In this document: one piece after another, positions 53,132 to 64,000 of the stretch
How the letters are laid out: every line of letters begins with the position of its first letter
Position numbering within the stretch: position 1 is the stretch's first letter
DNA from: Tetrahymena thermophila SB210
Taxonomy: Eukaryota; Ciliophora; Oligohymenophorea; Hymenostomatida; Tetrahymenidae
Assembly: GCF_000189635.1 (NCBI RefSeq)
Contig: NW_002476563.1
Coordinates: 310,001 to 374,000 of the forward strand
DNA: 64,000 nt
Direction of reading: 5' to 3'
Notes under the pieces: model-generated
What the model saw: the letters and a program-made list of their open reading frames with translations, nothing else
The model's database searches: none
Told to the model about the DNA's origin: nothing
Program-made: the position numbers and the translations under genes

Positions 53132-53539
53132 TCATTCTTAGCTTAATTCTTGCATTATTTGTAAATAAGCTGCATTAGATTAGAATTTATCTGAAAGTGA
53201 AGGTTTTTCATCATGTTGCCATTAATATAGATTACATTTGTTTACTTCGTTGAATTTTATACTTTCAAAATCTTATGCGTTACGCTTGAAGAAGTGAGCT
53301 TATATGCCTTCAGGGAGCTATACTTAATTTCCCAAGAGTTCTCTGCCATATAAACTGGTTTTATAATGATCAATTTCCTCTGTTTATTACTTTTTCTTTT
53401 CTTGCATTATGGATTCAAAATACTCTTTTACTTAAGCAGGACCATCAACTTCAATTTTAAATGGAATCATATGCACATTGACTGGTTCCTCCTATATCTA
53501 TTTTTTATTTGTTTCTTATTTTGCTTAAAAGCTGTACAT
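53132..53539 (-). CDS. RNASEH2C: Ribonuclease H2 subunit C
   Basis: Intronless, 135 residues (human about 164). Three blocks match the family: VNVHMIPFKIEVDGPAQVKE Y-F at the start (human has VHLLPCEVAVDGPAPV), YGRELLGNQVQLPEGIQAHF in the middle (the RG..L.G..V.LP.G..G motif), and CNLYQWQHDEKPSLSDKFQS near the end (human FTLWGLE with a Pro/Lys-containing loop). Subunit C forms an intertwined triple-barrel dimer with subunit B that holds the catalytic subunit A; the complex removes ribonucleotides misincorporated in DNA and RNA of RNA:DNA hybrids, in the nucleus. The acidic insert found in human subunit C is absent. Start MYSFQAKQ is the only ATG before the first block. Confidence 0.86.
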
Positions 53540-53914
53540 TTCAACAAATTATTTTATAACTAAACTTCTAAATATTAAAACTAAAAAAGTTTTGAATTGG
53601 ATTGCTGTGTTAATATTTAATATAAAATAATCAAAAAATTAATAATTAGATTTTAACCAAAAGTGTTAAATTGTTATTTGTGTTTGTTTTTTTTAATCCC
53701 GCCAAAAATAAATGAATGTAGATGATATTTATTTCTACTAAGTATTTTATTAAAGGTAAATAGCGCCTTTATTTATATTTTCGATATAATTATCTTTAAA
53801 AGAATCTTAACAAAAAAGAAAAAGTAACAAACAAACACATAACTTGAAAAACAAACTACTAAGTAGAAGTATAAACTTTAAATGCAATAAATTGTTGTTA
53901 AAAATGAATTTTAT
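53540..53914. other. Short spacer
   Basis: Promoter side of RNase H2C and 3' side of the next minus-strand gene. Nothing recognised. Confidence 0.5.
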
Positions 53915-55762
53915 TCATTCTTCGAATTCTATTTAATATTTCTACAAAAACTATTTATACCATTTTTCAGATAAAGTTAAATCTTTTTTTGTTAGTCCAA
54001 GTGATTCTCTAAGGTGATACGCCTTTTCTAACACAGAATCAAGATCTCTCTACCCTTCAGAAATAAATTATATTAATTGTTCTTCAAGTTATTCTATTTT
54101 TGTATTAGAAAAGTGAGAAATTAGTTATGTTTAATCATTCGATTAAGACATTAAACTTGATTAAAATTATTCATTTTAAGAAGGTTATGTTGATTCTATA
54201 GCACTTTCATTAGGAGAATTTAATAAATGGCAATTTTAATTTTATACTTTTTTTTCTGTACTATAATTAAACTATTTCTCTCTTGACTACTCCTTATTTA
54301 AGGAACTCTCCTTAGAACTTTAGTTTTCACAAGTTGACTTTACTGGAGTTTAAAAATCCAAATCTTTAACTTATTTGTCATGGTCTTACTAAGTTTATTC
54401 TTATTTTTATAAGTTGTTGTTATTAGCATTTTAATTTTCTTCAACAGTTGATTTCTGAAGTGATTTATTTTGAAAATTATTGGTAACTTGAATCAAATTG
54501 AGATTTTTATCAACAATTTATTATTTTTGGTTAAAATTTTTTGTAATTTCTTCAAATTCAAAATCGAAATCAGAATGTTTTTCAAATTCATCATTAAAAT
54601 TATTTTCTTCAACTTTAACTTATTTATAACTTTAATATTTATATCGATTGTATTCTAATTCTTATTCGGAGTTTTTATGAGACTTGTGTTTTTCTTTTTA
54701 CATTTTTTGCAAAGCCTTTTAACTAGTTTTTTCTGTTTATTAATATGGTTTCTATTTTTATTTTTACAGATATTTACATTGAGATTTATCACTTTTTTTC
54801 ATGTTTTTTTAAGGGTGGTCTCTATTCTTCTCTCTATTAATATTAAGTTAGCTATCTTCACAATCAAATTCTGAAACTTTTGATCTTTTTAAATGAGTGA
54901 CTTAAGAATCATTTACAGAATTATTTTACTTTCTACTTGTATCAGATAACTTCTGATGATCTCTTTTCTCTACTAAACAGCTATCTTAAGTGCCTTAATT
55001 TGATTAGATATTTTTTTAATTAAATTTTGGAGTTTCTTCAAATGAAGCATCTTCATTAGATTAGATTATTTGATTTTTTAATTTTTAAGTTTTCTAATCA
55101 TGCAATTTATTGTAAACATCTTAAGAAGGAATAACTTCTGTCTTTTAGGGTGTATGTTAGGATAAGCTCTAATTGACTTCTTAAGAAGGAGGAGTAACAG
55201 ATATTTTTTAAAGAGTATGCTAGCTTAAGCTCTAATTGATATCTTAGGAAGAATTCGAAGAATAAGAAGGAGGAAGTTCTGTTTATTAAGGTGTATACTT
55301 GCATAAGCTCTAATTTACATCTGAAGAAGATTGTGAAGGCTATTTATTTTCTTAAGAAGATTTCTTTTTAAGAATTTGATTTTCTTCTTCAAATTTCACA
55401 GATTTATTGTTTATTTTCTATAACGTATTAGCATCTTGCATTGTATTGTTCTTGGTATACTTTTTCTAATAAATCTAAAAATCAAGTTTCTTTTTTTCTA
55501 GTTCTTTTTCTTATTATAGTAAAGCAATCCAGGTAAGCAGTCTTTTCAGCATTCTTTTTTTCTTGAAAGCACACTTAACTATTTTTTTATCGATTTCGCA
55601 CATATCATGTTAAAATTGTGATATTCTAGGTTGTTGTTATTGTATCTAAAAATACGATGGAACAAATGGCTGAATCATTTTCATGCTCGTGTTGGCTAGG
55701 ATATTCTAATTATATTAAAATTAGTTTGGCATATTATTGAGTATAATAGGCTATTACTGCAT
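53915..55762 (-). CDS. Gln/Ser/Lys-rich protein with C-terminal CENP-B/pogo-like motif, paralogue 2
   Basis: Intronless, 615 residues. Starts MQQQPIILNNMPNQ; a helical region follows (MCEIDKKIVKCAFKKKRMLK, then EKELEKKKLDFQIYQKKY). Three copies of a roughly 21-residue repeat lie at about 55105-55325: DVNQSLCKYTPQQTELPPS, DINQSLSQHTLQKISVTPPS, EVNQSLSQHTPQKTEVIPS. The rest is disordered Gln/Lys/Ser sequence with an acidic patch (FEKHSDFDFEFEE). The C-terminus is SVLEKAYHLRESLGLTKKDL, TLSEKWYKQFLQKYQIEFEE; KA..(L/I)(R/K)..LG, then S-x-KW-x-KQF, is shared with the protein at 51789. The resemblance to the CENP-B/pogo helix-turn-helix suggests DNA binding (inference). The size difference from its paralogue comes from the low-complexity middle. 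Possibly N-terminal TPP sites are phosphorylated. Confidence 0.84.
55105..55325 (-). repeat. In-gene tandem repeat, about 62-bp unit
   Basis: Three imperfect copies encode (D/E)-(V/I)-NQSL-x-(K/Q)-(Y/H)-T-(P/L)-Q. The unit is marked on the DNA by repeated TCTAATTGA/TTCTTAAGAAGGA-type blocks. Such runs change copy number easily. Confidence 0.75.
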
Positions 55763-58136
55763 TTTCTTTAATATATTTTTGTTTTTAAATTGTTTTATTT
55801 AATTAATTATTATATTTTTCAAATCATAATTTGAAATTGTAATCAAAATTTTATCTTTAGAGCAAACAAAAAATAAAATGGTAGATAAAAAAATAAATGT
55901 TTATTACATGAATATTTTTTATTTTTAAAACCAGTCAAATAAATAAATAAATAATATCTCATATTTAATTTGCAAATTATTTTTTATTTTTTAAAAAGCA
56001 CTCATCAAATTATTAATAAATAAATAAATAGTTTTAAATAAAAAATTTAATTTTATCGAATATTTGTTTCATTTTAAAATCTAACCTTTAAAATCTTTTT
56101 AGAATAATTTATCGTTATTTTTCTCTTAAAAGATAATAAGCTGTAATTCTTTTTTAAATTATAGTTATATCTTTGTTTTATTTTATTGTAGATTTGATTA
56201 ATTAAAGAATAATTAAATTAAAAATACATAGTTATATGTTAGGAGTGTTCTTTTGTTTTTAAAACAACATTTTTACTGGAAGATATTTCACTCATAATTA
56301 CAAGTTTTAAAGATCAAAAATCTATATTTTTTTTTAGTTAGTTTATAAGTTTCAATATTCTTTTTCTCAACTTTACACATTTTATTTCATCTATTTATTA
56401 AATAAAAAGTTATTTTTCATTTAATATTTAATTATCTGTTATTCTCTTTTGTAATTACAATATTTTAATTATATTTTTGACATAATTTTGTTAGAAATTT
56501 TATTGAATTCAAGAATAATTGTATTGAAATAATATTGTAATATTTTAAGATTGTTCTGTATTTTTAAACAAAAAATAATTCTTATTGATATTTATAGGCT
56601 AATTATTCTTTTAGTACATAATTATCTGTTTTAAAGATCAAGCATCTAAGTATCTTTTTAAGTTATCTTACTAAATTTCATTATACTTTTTCTCATGTTA
56701 TTTCATCAAGTTATTTCAAAAAATTTATTATTTCATTTTAGAATAAATTATATGTTTTTTTTTAACAATTAGTTTACCATATTTTAGTTATATATTTTAT
56801 ATTCAACATTAGTAGATATGATTTTATTCAAAGAATAATAATATTAAAATAAAATACAAAAAAAGTTATATCTTAAAATTATTGATTGCTTTAATTAAAG
56901 AAATAATGAATGGATGATATTTAGGCTAAATATTCAATAAATTTATTATAATATGATTTTATTATAAAAAATATGGAAATTTTTAATAAATTTCTTAAAT
57001 TTTAATACTTCTTCTCCTTCTCAATTAATTTACTCGGATTTCTTTTTAGTTTATTTAATGTTTAAATTAAATTAAATTATAATTTTTACAATTAAAATGA
57101 TCTTACTTATTTTTAAATTCAAGTTGTTTAAAATTATTATTATTAAATTCTTTTAGAAGTTATTTTTGGCATCATTTTATTTAAAATCATAAATTTTTTA
57201 AAAAATTAGCATTAAATTTATATGGAAGCTTGTATGAATCGAAAGAGAAGAGTTGAATAACTTTTAAACAAAACATATTTTTATAATTTTAACAATTAAG
57301 TTAAGATAATTGAATTAAATTGCATCATCTAAACTGCTGAAAAATTAATCTTCTTTTATCATTTTCATATTACTTACTTAAAATCTAGAAGATTCTTTTG
57401 GTTAATTTTAAAATATTAATTTTATAAAATTTTCAATTTGTGATTTAAAATTTCTTCAAAAGCAAGAGTAATGAAAAAGAAAATATCTTTAAATATATTT
57501 AATTAAATTTCTAAGTGAATATAGCTATTTTATTTTGGAAATTATTGTAATTCTTCATTTATGATAATCTCTAAAAAAATATTTTTATCAAAATTAAATT
57601 AAAAATAATAAAAATTTTAAAAATCATGTATTTTATTTAATCATCACAATTTTAATAAAAATAACATTATATAAATTATTAATAAAATTATGTTTTGAAT
57701 TTTTAACATTTCTTGTTTATATAAATAAAAATTAAATATTTACATTATTAAATTATAATATTTTTTCAAATATTTTTGTTTTAAAATTATTTTTACTATT
57801 CAGAATTAATTAAAATTTAAATATAATTTTCCTATAAAAATTTTTTAAGAAGTAGATAATTTTTAGATATCAAAAGCTACATCTTAAATTCAAATAAAAT
57901 ATTAAAGTTTGCCAATTCAAAAAAAATAAAAAATTTTGAAAATCACTTTGATTTATGATTGGATTTAATTTCTTTTGAAGAGGAATTATTTAAGATTTTG
58001 TGATTTTAAAACAAATATTTCGTTTGATTGCAAAAAATTTAAAATCATAAAAGCAGAAATTCGTTTATATCTTTTTTTAGTTATTTATTTATTTGTTTGT
58101 TTGTTGCAAAAGGCGTATTTTAAATTTAAAGTGCAA
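55763..58136. other. Divergent intergenic region, no gene seen
   Basis: A 2.4-kb, extremely AT-rich spacer between the minus-strand paralogue 2 and the plus-strand coiled-coil gene. Contains AAAT and TTTG short runs only. Confidence 0.5.
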
Positions 58137-61100
58137 ATGAGTGATTAAAAGTATAGAGATAAAGAGAACTTTTCTATTGAATCTTTAGATTCTAATATGA
58201 AGTAAATAGAGGCAACTAATAATATAATTAACAATTTAGAGAATTAGTTGAATGAATTTTTTACTAAAAAGTCTGGAGGATATAATAGCAATTATTAGAG
58301 CAATCACAATAATAATCAGGAAATGGTTTTACAAATGAGCAGCTATTCTCCAAATATGAAGAGCAGTCCATTTAAATAGAATGAAGATAGTTATATAAAT
58401 TCTATTAACTAATAAAGCAGCAATACAACTATTGTAAATAGTAAATAGCAAGCTAGTGATTATTCGCAGAATTTATATGGAGAAAGAGCAGCAAGCTCAG
58501 AAAAAAAGTAATACAATTTTTAAGAAGAGATAAATTCTGTAGAAAAAGACAGTGATGATGAAAATTAAGATGAGTAATTTAGAAACCAAAATTTAAATAG
58601 AAACAAAAATGAAGATTACAATCATGATAAAGATGAATTAGATGTAAAAGTGAATGAGAGCTAGTTAAATAACACATTTACAAGTGAATAAATGTTGAGA
58701 TTAAAAGATAAATACCTCTTAAAAAATTATCAAACTAGCAATGAGTTATAAGCAATTCAAGAAGATTAGCTAGATGAAAATGGTTATTATTACAAAAATT
58801 ATAAATCAGAGCAAGGTGCATTAAATGTGAAGAATAATTATAGTAACTTAATTTAGCAATAACAAGAATAGCAAGTGCCTTTGTTTTAGAATAAGAATTT
58901 GATGCATCATTTTTAATAGCAATAAGTAGGGTTTATCGATTAATAATAATAGCAAAAATAAAATTTATAATAGCAATAATAGTATTTATAGATGAAATAA
59001 TAATAATTATAGGAGAATTTGAAATAAAATATTTAACTAAAATAACAATAATAATTATCTCAAGCAATGAATCAAAAGGATTTAAATAATGAAGATACAG
59101 TTGATAATTTGTAAAGCTTTAGAGGCGATGCAAGCTATGGAAGAGGAAATAAAAGTATGTTGGATAATTCAGTGATTTCTGTTAAAAATAAAGAGGAATT
59201 AGAAAATGAGTTAATTTAATTGCAAAAAAGATTAAACTAGCTTGATTAAGAGTCTACTGCTAGAAGAAATAACGTAGATCAAACAACTTTTAGTCCATCA
59301 AAAGCCTCGTAATAATATTAACATTCAACCGTCTAATAGACGAATCGAGGTTTAAATTCGATTGGCGATATATCCATAATTAATAACAGCTCTTCTACTA
59401 TATAAGCATAAAAGCAAAATGCAACAAACAGAGAATAGCTGCCACAAAGTTATTAAAATGCTTCATCTCGTTCTAATTCAATGATTTAAAATAGCTAAAA
59501 TAATAGCTCAATGCTTCCTTCAACTTATTCAACAAGAGGAACAGACAGTATTGTATCAAAATTACAAAAAATGGAGGAGTTTTATTAAAATAGAACAAGG
59601 ATTTTGGAAGAAAGAATAAACTCTTTGGAAAGTGAGAACTAAAAGCTGTTAAAGACAAATAGTGAATTAGTTTAGCAAAATGAACAGCTTTAATAAAAGT
59701 TGATGATGTAAAAAGAACAATTTTTAATAGAAATATAGCAAAAATTGAAAGAGTAGGAGCATCGACTGAATACAGAGTTTGAGATGAATTTAAACAGGTT
59801 TTCTAACAAAAATTAAGAGTTTCTGTCCCAATAGCTTGAAGAAAAGCACGCCTACTAAAAAGAACTGGATTAAATAAAATTTGAGAGACAGAATTTGATG
59901 AAAGAGCTGGACGAATTAAAGAAGAATAACACGTAAATTAATTTTGTCTTTTTCGTTATAATTAATTGCATAGGATAAATACCAAGCGCAATAAGCAAAT
60001 ACTGGAAGTATTCTTTTATTTAAAAGCTGATAAGCATTTAATAAAGTAACATCTAAATATTTTTAGGAATGTTTACATTTCACATAAAAATCTCTTCAGT
60101 AGATTTTTTTTTTTTGAATTAATATTACTAAACAATTATTAAATTGAAAAATGTAATTACACTCACCAATAATTAGCTAGAAGAAAGTCTTAGTGCTATC
60201 TAAAAAATAATTTAAAAATAAGTTAAATTCTAATTTTTTTTTTTTTAAATTGAATATCTTTAAATGAAATAAATTAACTTTTAACTTTAAAAAAAAAATA
60301 ATTTTGTAATTTGATGAATTTATCTTTGTGGAAAAGATATTTTTAGTAAAATGCTTTGAAATAAATGAAATTTAAAAAAATGGTTTCTTCAAAGCTAGAA
60401 TAAAAAACGAAAAAAAAAGTGGCTTTTAATGAATATTTAATTGTCTTACTTCAAGGAATATTTAAAATAACAAAAATCTATCAGGCGAATATACAATTAA
60501 ATTGTAATTGCGTAAAATTAAATGACATCAAAAATTTAATTAAGTTGTATATTTACTCAGATAGTTTACATAAAAATGAAAAAATAATAATTTGAAAACT
60601 TTCTCTATAAAATAACTTATTGCCAATTTAATGGACCATTAATTAATTGAATTTAAATTTGTTTAAAGAGTTAAATATATGTAGTTAAAATTAAATTATT
60701 CCAATCAAACTAAATACTGAGCTGAATTTAAATAAAGAAACAAAGCCAAAAATCAAATTAAATTTTATCTAATTAAAGCGAATTAACATATTTTTCTAGA
60801 ACTAAATCAGTATTGATTAGTAACATCTACATTACGATTATTTGGATTACTCATAAATAATTAAGTATTTTGATTTTTATGAATTAATTAATTTATCCAA
60901 TATATTTTAAGCCTTTTTTTTTACATTTTTAAGCAGAAAAATAATTTTGATATTCGATTTCTCAAAGATATTCAAATTCCAATTTTTTATTATTTTTTTT
61001 AAGGCAGATTTGCTGCTTTGATAAATAAATAAATATCTTATTGCACTTTTCATATAGCAAGCAAAAAGCTTATTTGATATTTCTTTTTAAATAAAAACTT

Positions 61101-62732
61101 AAATTCATGTATTTACTAAAATTTTTGCATAATATTGCAAATTGGAGTAAATTGATAGATAATGACTATTAATTCACTTTGATTTATTTTTTTTTTGTTT
61201 TTAATTTAGAGAACTTGTAGATGAGAGAGATAATATAAATTAGAGTTACTCTAATTTATTAGCTGTCCACAATTAAATGCTTTAAATTGACATTTAAAAG
61301 AATGAACGTAGCTTACATCATTCATTTTGTCAAAGCAGTTATTCTGATAGAAATACCAAGCCAGCGGTTGTCACTAACTAGTTAATTTTTCCTTAATGTA
61401 AATTATTTATTATTTTTAATGAAAATTGAATGAGCTTTTAAATTTAACTTCGAATTTATTATTAAATTAGCATAAATTTCAGAGCATAAAGTCGAGAGCC
61501 AGTAATATATTCAGGATAAGCGTTGCAACTATGAAAATCCTAATAAGAATTAAAGCTACATTTCAAAAGCAACTGATTAATAAATATCAAAAGAGGATTA
61601 ACATGAGTGGAGAGAAGAGCTCAGTAAATTAAAGGAAGAGCTGGAAATAGAGAAAAGACAAAGGGATAAACTAGAGTCAGAGCTTAGAAGCTAGAATATC
61701 TAGCACCAAGAAAAGAGTCTATATGAAGACAATTAAGAAATTAATTCTTTGTATCAGAAAATTTTTATGACCAGGGAATTGAAGGCAAGAGAAATAGAAA
61801 AAAATAAAGATGAAGCCGATTTGTTGTAGAAAGGAATTAAAATAGATTCGAAAAATCAAGAAAATATAATTGAATAAGAGGAAGAAATATAATAAAATGA
61901 GTATGAAGATCAATAATTTGCACCTAGGTTCTAGCAAGATGAGAAAGACAAAAGCGAGTTTAAGAGTGTCTAGTTTGAAGAGAAAGGCAGATATAGTACG
62001 ATATTTAAAAATGAGTCCATCAATAGTAACATTCCGAAAAACTACAGCTCAAATTTGAAATTAAAAAATAGCGAGTTAAGAGGATATGACTAATTCACTT
62101 AAAAATCTATAAATACTACTTAAAATTAAAAAAGATCTTCCTCTTAGTCATCTAAAGAAGGCATAAAAATTAATAATTAATATGTAAATTAATAAAAGCC
62201 CCCAAAAACTGGGGGATTAATGATTTCTACCCCATAAAGTAAAAAATAAATAAAAGAATCATATAGTAGTAGAGAAAATTCATAAAAGCATTATAACTCA
62301 AATTCATCATAATCACATCTGATGAAGTCTGTTTCTTTAGAAAATTATAACATTGCTAACTATGATACAAGCGAGTCTTAATAAAACTTAAATAGTAAAT
62401 ATACTCAAGATTAAACCACAGATAAAAAGATGGTTAAGGAATTTATCAAGCAAATCGATAAATTAAAGAAAGTGATCCTATAAAAAAAGAAGAAAAGCTC
62501 GATTCCAAATAGTACTAATCAATCACAAGGAAGTACGAAAGACAAATTATAAACTTAAGAGAGATAGTCAAGCAGGAATAATAATGAATAGTAAATGCAG
62601 GTGAGTGTTTAGAAAAAATCAGTTAAAACTCCAATTTCTTCTTCCAAAAAAACAGCAACCAGTGCAGCTGTTGATGGAAATGTAAAAAGAAGCACTATAC
62701 GCTCAAATTCAGCCAATAAACAGCGTATTTGA
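58137..62732 (+). CDS. Gln/Asn-rich coiled-coil protein, about 1,077 residues
   Basis: Three exons with matching phases: 58137-59932, 61210-61397, 61483-62732. The first 350 residues are Asn/Gln/Ser-rich, including a run near 58900-59050 where TAA, TAG and CAA alternate (QQQQQKQNLQQQQQYLQ). From about 59550 a long heptad-like coil begins (MEEFYQNRTRILEERINSLE) and continues through KQEHRLNTEFEMNLNRFSNK to the exon end, resuming in exon 3 (EELSKLKEELEIEKRQRDKL, then ESELRSQNIQ). The tail is Ser/Lys-rich (SVQKKSVKTPISSSKKTATS). A scaffold, for example at basal bodies or cortex, would fit such composition, but no family motif was found. Short standard-code frames on both strands inside it are shadows. 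Confidence 0.8.
59933..61209 (+). other. 1,277-bp intron
   Basis: Donor GTAAAT after AAGAATAACAC, acceptor TTTTTAATTTAG. More than ten times the usual intron length here. I see no further exon, open membrane-type frame or recognisable RNA inside; phases of the flanking exons match directly. Confidence 0.55.
62199..62215 (+). repeat. C5/G5 inverted repeat inside the coding region
   Basis: CCCCCAAAAACTGGGGG: five C, a seven-base spacer and five G, encoding Pro-Pro-Lys-Thr-Gly-Gly. Striking in AT-rich DNA and able to form a small stable hairpin. Confidence 0.6.
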
Positions 62733-64000
62733 AATTAAAAATATTTTATTGATTTATTAAGAAAATCAAGAAAAAAATTAATAATTTGATAAGGAAATAT
62801 CTGTGTTTATATCTATTTATTTTTGTTTGCAAAAAGATTGATAGATCTATAAATTAATTGGTAGTTAAATATAAAATTTAAACGGGTTAATTATCTCATA
62901 ATGTTTTTTTTTTTGCAGTAATTTTATTAATCTATTTACAAGTAATATGTATGTGTTGGTATTTAAATTAAAATTTTTCATAATTTGCCTTAAAATTAAT
63001 ATTAATAATATTGCAGTCATTCATTTGTTAATCGATATTTAAAATAATCTTAGATATCATTTGGTTAATTCTTCTCTTTTCCTCTTTTCCACAAAAAAAC
63101 TTATCGGATAATAAATATCTTTCGTGAGTGAGATTATTATTTAAAAGCAATGAAGCAGCTAAGTATTGAAATAATTTTAAAATTAACTAAGCTGCAATTT
63201 AAATTTTAGCATAAAACTGATAAAATATTTTTAATTTGATCATTAAAAATAGACAAAGTTTTTTTAAATTAAAATAGATAACGCAAATTAAGAATAAAAA
63301 CATAAACTTTGATTGCTTTTACAATATTTAAACAATTTTTGAATTGAAAATTGGAAAATGAGCTTTTTTTAAATTTAAATGCCTTACTTTGATCTTGAAA
63401 GAATTTGCAAATTACAGTGCAATTATTAATTACTCCTATAACGGATTTCTCTGATAAAGACGTCAGGGAATTATTTTTACTTACCAGGTACATTTAAATA
63501 GAAACATGATTTTTTAATAAAAATAGAAGTAATGAAAACAGAGTTTGTGAATAGAAGGAAATACATACAATGATTCAAATTTCCTAAACCTTTGATTTAT
63601 GTTGGTGTTACATTATACCTATAAAAGATTTTCTTTTCAAATAGAAAGACTCTTTTTGTTATGTTTGGTTTTCTTAATGTATCTATCTACTTTTCTCTTT
63701 CTTTTTTAATATTACTTACTAATTTAAGGCAGATAATAATTAAGAAATTTTTGATTACTTTGAGTGCTTGCTGTAAATTATGGAAAAAAAATAAATGCAG
63801 AAAAAATTTATCTATTAATCAAAAAGTTATGTTTGTATTCTGATTAAACATTTAGTTATATATCACAAGCATCTATCCGAATATAAAGGTAAAAAATAGC
63901 TATTATCTTTATTTACATTTATAGCAAGCACCAATAAATAAAATAAATAGATCGAAAAATTGATTAATTAAAAAAAAAGAATTTTATCAGTATATCTTCT
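62733..64000. other. Right-edge region, no confident gene
   Basis: A minus-strand frame runs from ATG 63493 to TGA 63017 (158 residues, Ser/Lys/Ile/Phe-rich). Its start overlaps CTGGTAAGTAAAA, a textbook donor, so 63480-63520 may instead be the end of a short first exon of a minus-strand gene. A plus-strand frame at 63661-63843 has a hydrophobic start but no other support. Neither is called. Confidence 0.35.

Noticed and set aside
53366..54874. Plus-strand frames at 53366-53563, 54470-54658 and 54677-54874, hydrophobic.
   Set aside because: Antisense to RNase H2C and to the Gln/Lys-rich paralogue 2; Lys/Asn codons read backwards give Phe/Leu/Ile.
61719..62058. Short frames on both strands at 61719-61937 and 61870-62058.
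   Set aside because: Shadows of exon 3 of the coiled-coil gene, which is continuous in another frame.

Overview
The window reads as macronuclear-type DNA of an oligohymenophorean ciliate, most likely Tetrahymena (species not proven). The DNA is very AT-rich. Long reading frames are interrupted by TAA and TAG but end at TGA, and in conserved proteins TAA/TAG fall where glutamine fits, so the code is TAA/TAG = Gln with TGA as the only stop. Introns are mostly 40-100 bp, AT-rich, GT..AG. All genes below were read with this code; standard-code frames here are fragments or shadows.

Layout. 1-322 (-): N-terminus of a multispanning or anchored membrane protein of a ciliate family, cut by the left edge. 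1896-3020 (-): an intact intronless serpin. 6940-9726 (-): a two-exon protein with a B-box-like Cys/His cluster, an acidic middle and two C-terminal psq/CENP-B-like helix-turn-helix segments. 12270-12896 (+): a tiny RIIa-domain (ropporin/RSP11-like) protein. 14749-20920 (+): three tandem Rab21-like GTPase genes with identical intron positions. 21864-23746 (+): a WD40 protein with a signal peptide. 27426-28355 (-): a tristetraprolin-type tandem CCCH zinc-finger protein. 29584-33612: a weak zone holding only candidate frames.

33662-38541 (-): a large multi-exon coiled-coil protein I do not recognise. 41416-42465 (+): a PLD6/MitoPLD-like single-HKD phospholipase-D-family protein with AT-hook-like tail motifs and a C-terminal membrane anchor. 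43283-48053 (-): a leucine-rich-repeat plus IQ-motif protein. 49192-50851 (+): SMU1, the spliceosomal LisH/CTLH/WD40 protein. 51789-52781, 53132-53539 and 53915-55762 (all -): two Gln-rich proteins that appear to be paralogues, flanking RNase H2 subunit C. 58137-62732 (+): a Gln/Asn-rich coiled-coil protein of about 1,077 residues with a 1.3-kb first intron.

There are no tRNA, rRNA, CRISPR, telomere or recognisable transposon sequences. Genes are single transcription units, not operons. Shared themes are membrane traffic (Rab21 cluster), cilia (RIIa protein, LRR-IQ protein, possibly the coiled-coil proteins), RNA metabolism (SMU1, CCCH protein, RNase H2C, the PLD6-like protein) and possible DNA-binding proteins with transposase-like helix-turn-helix motifs.
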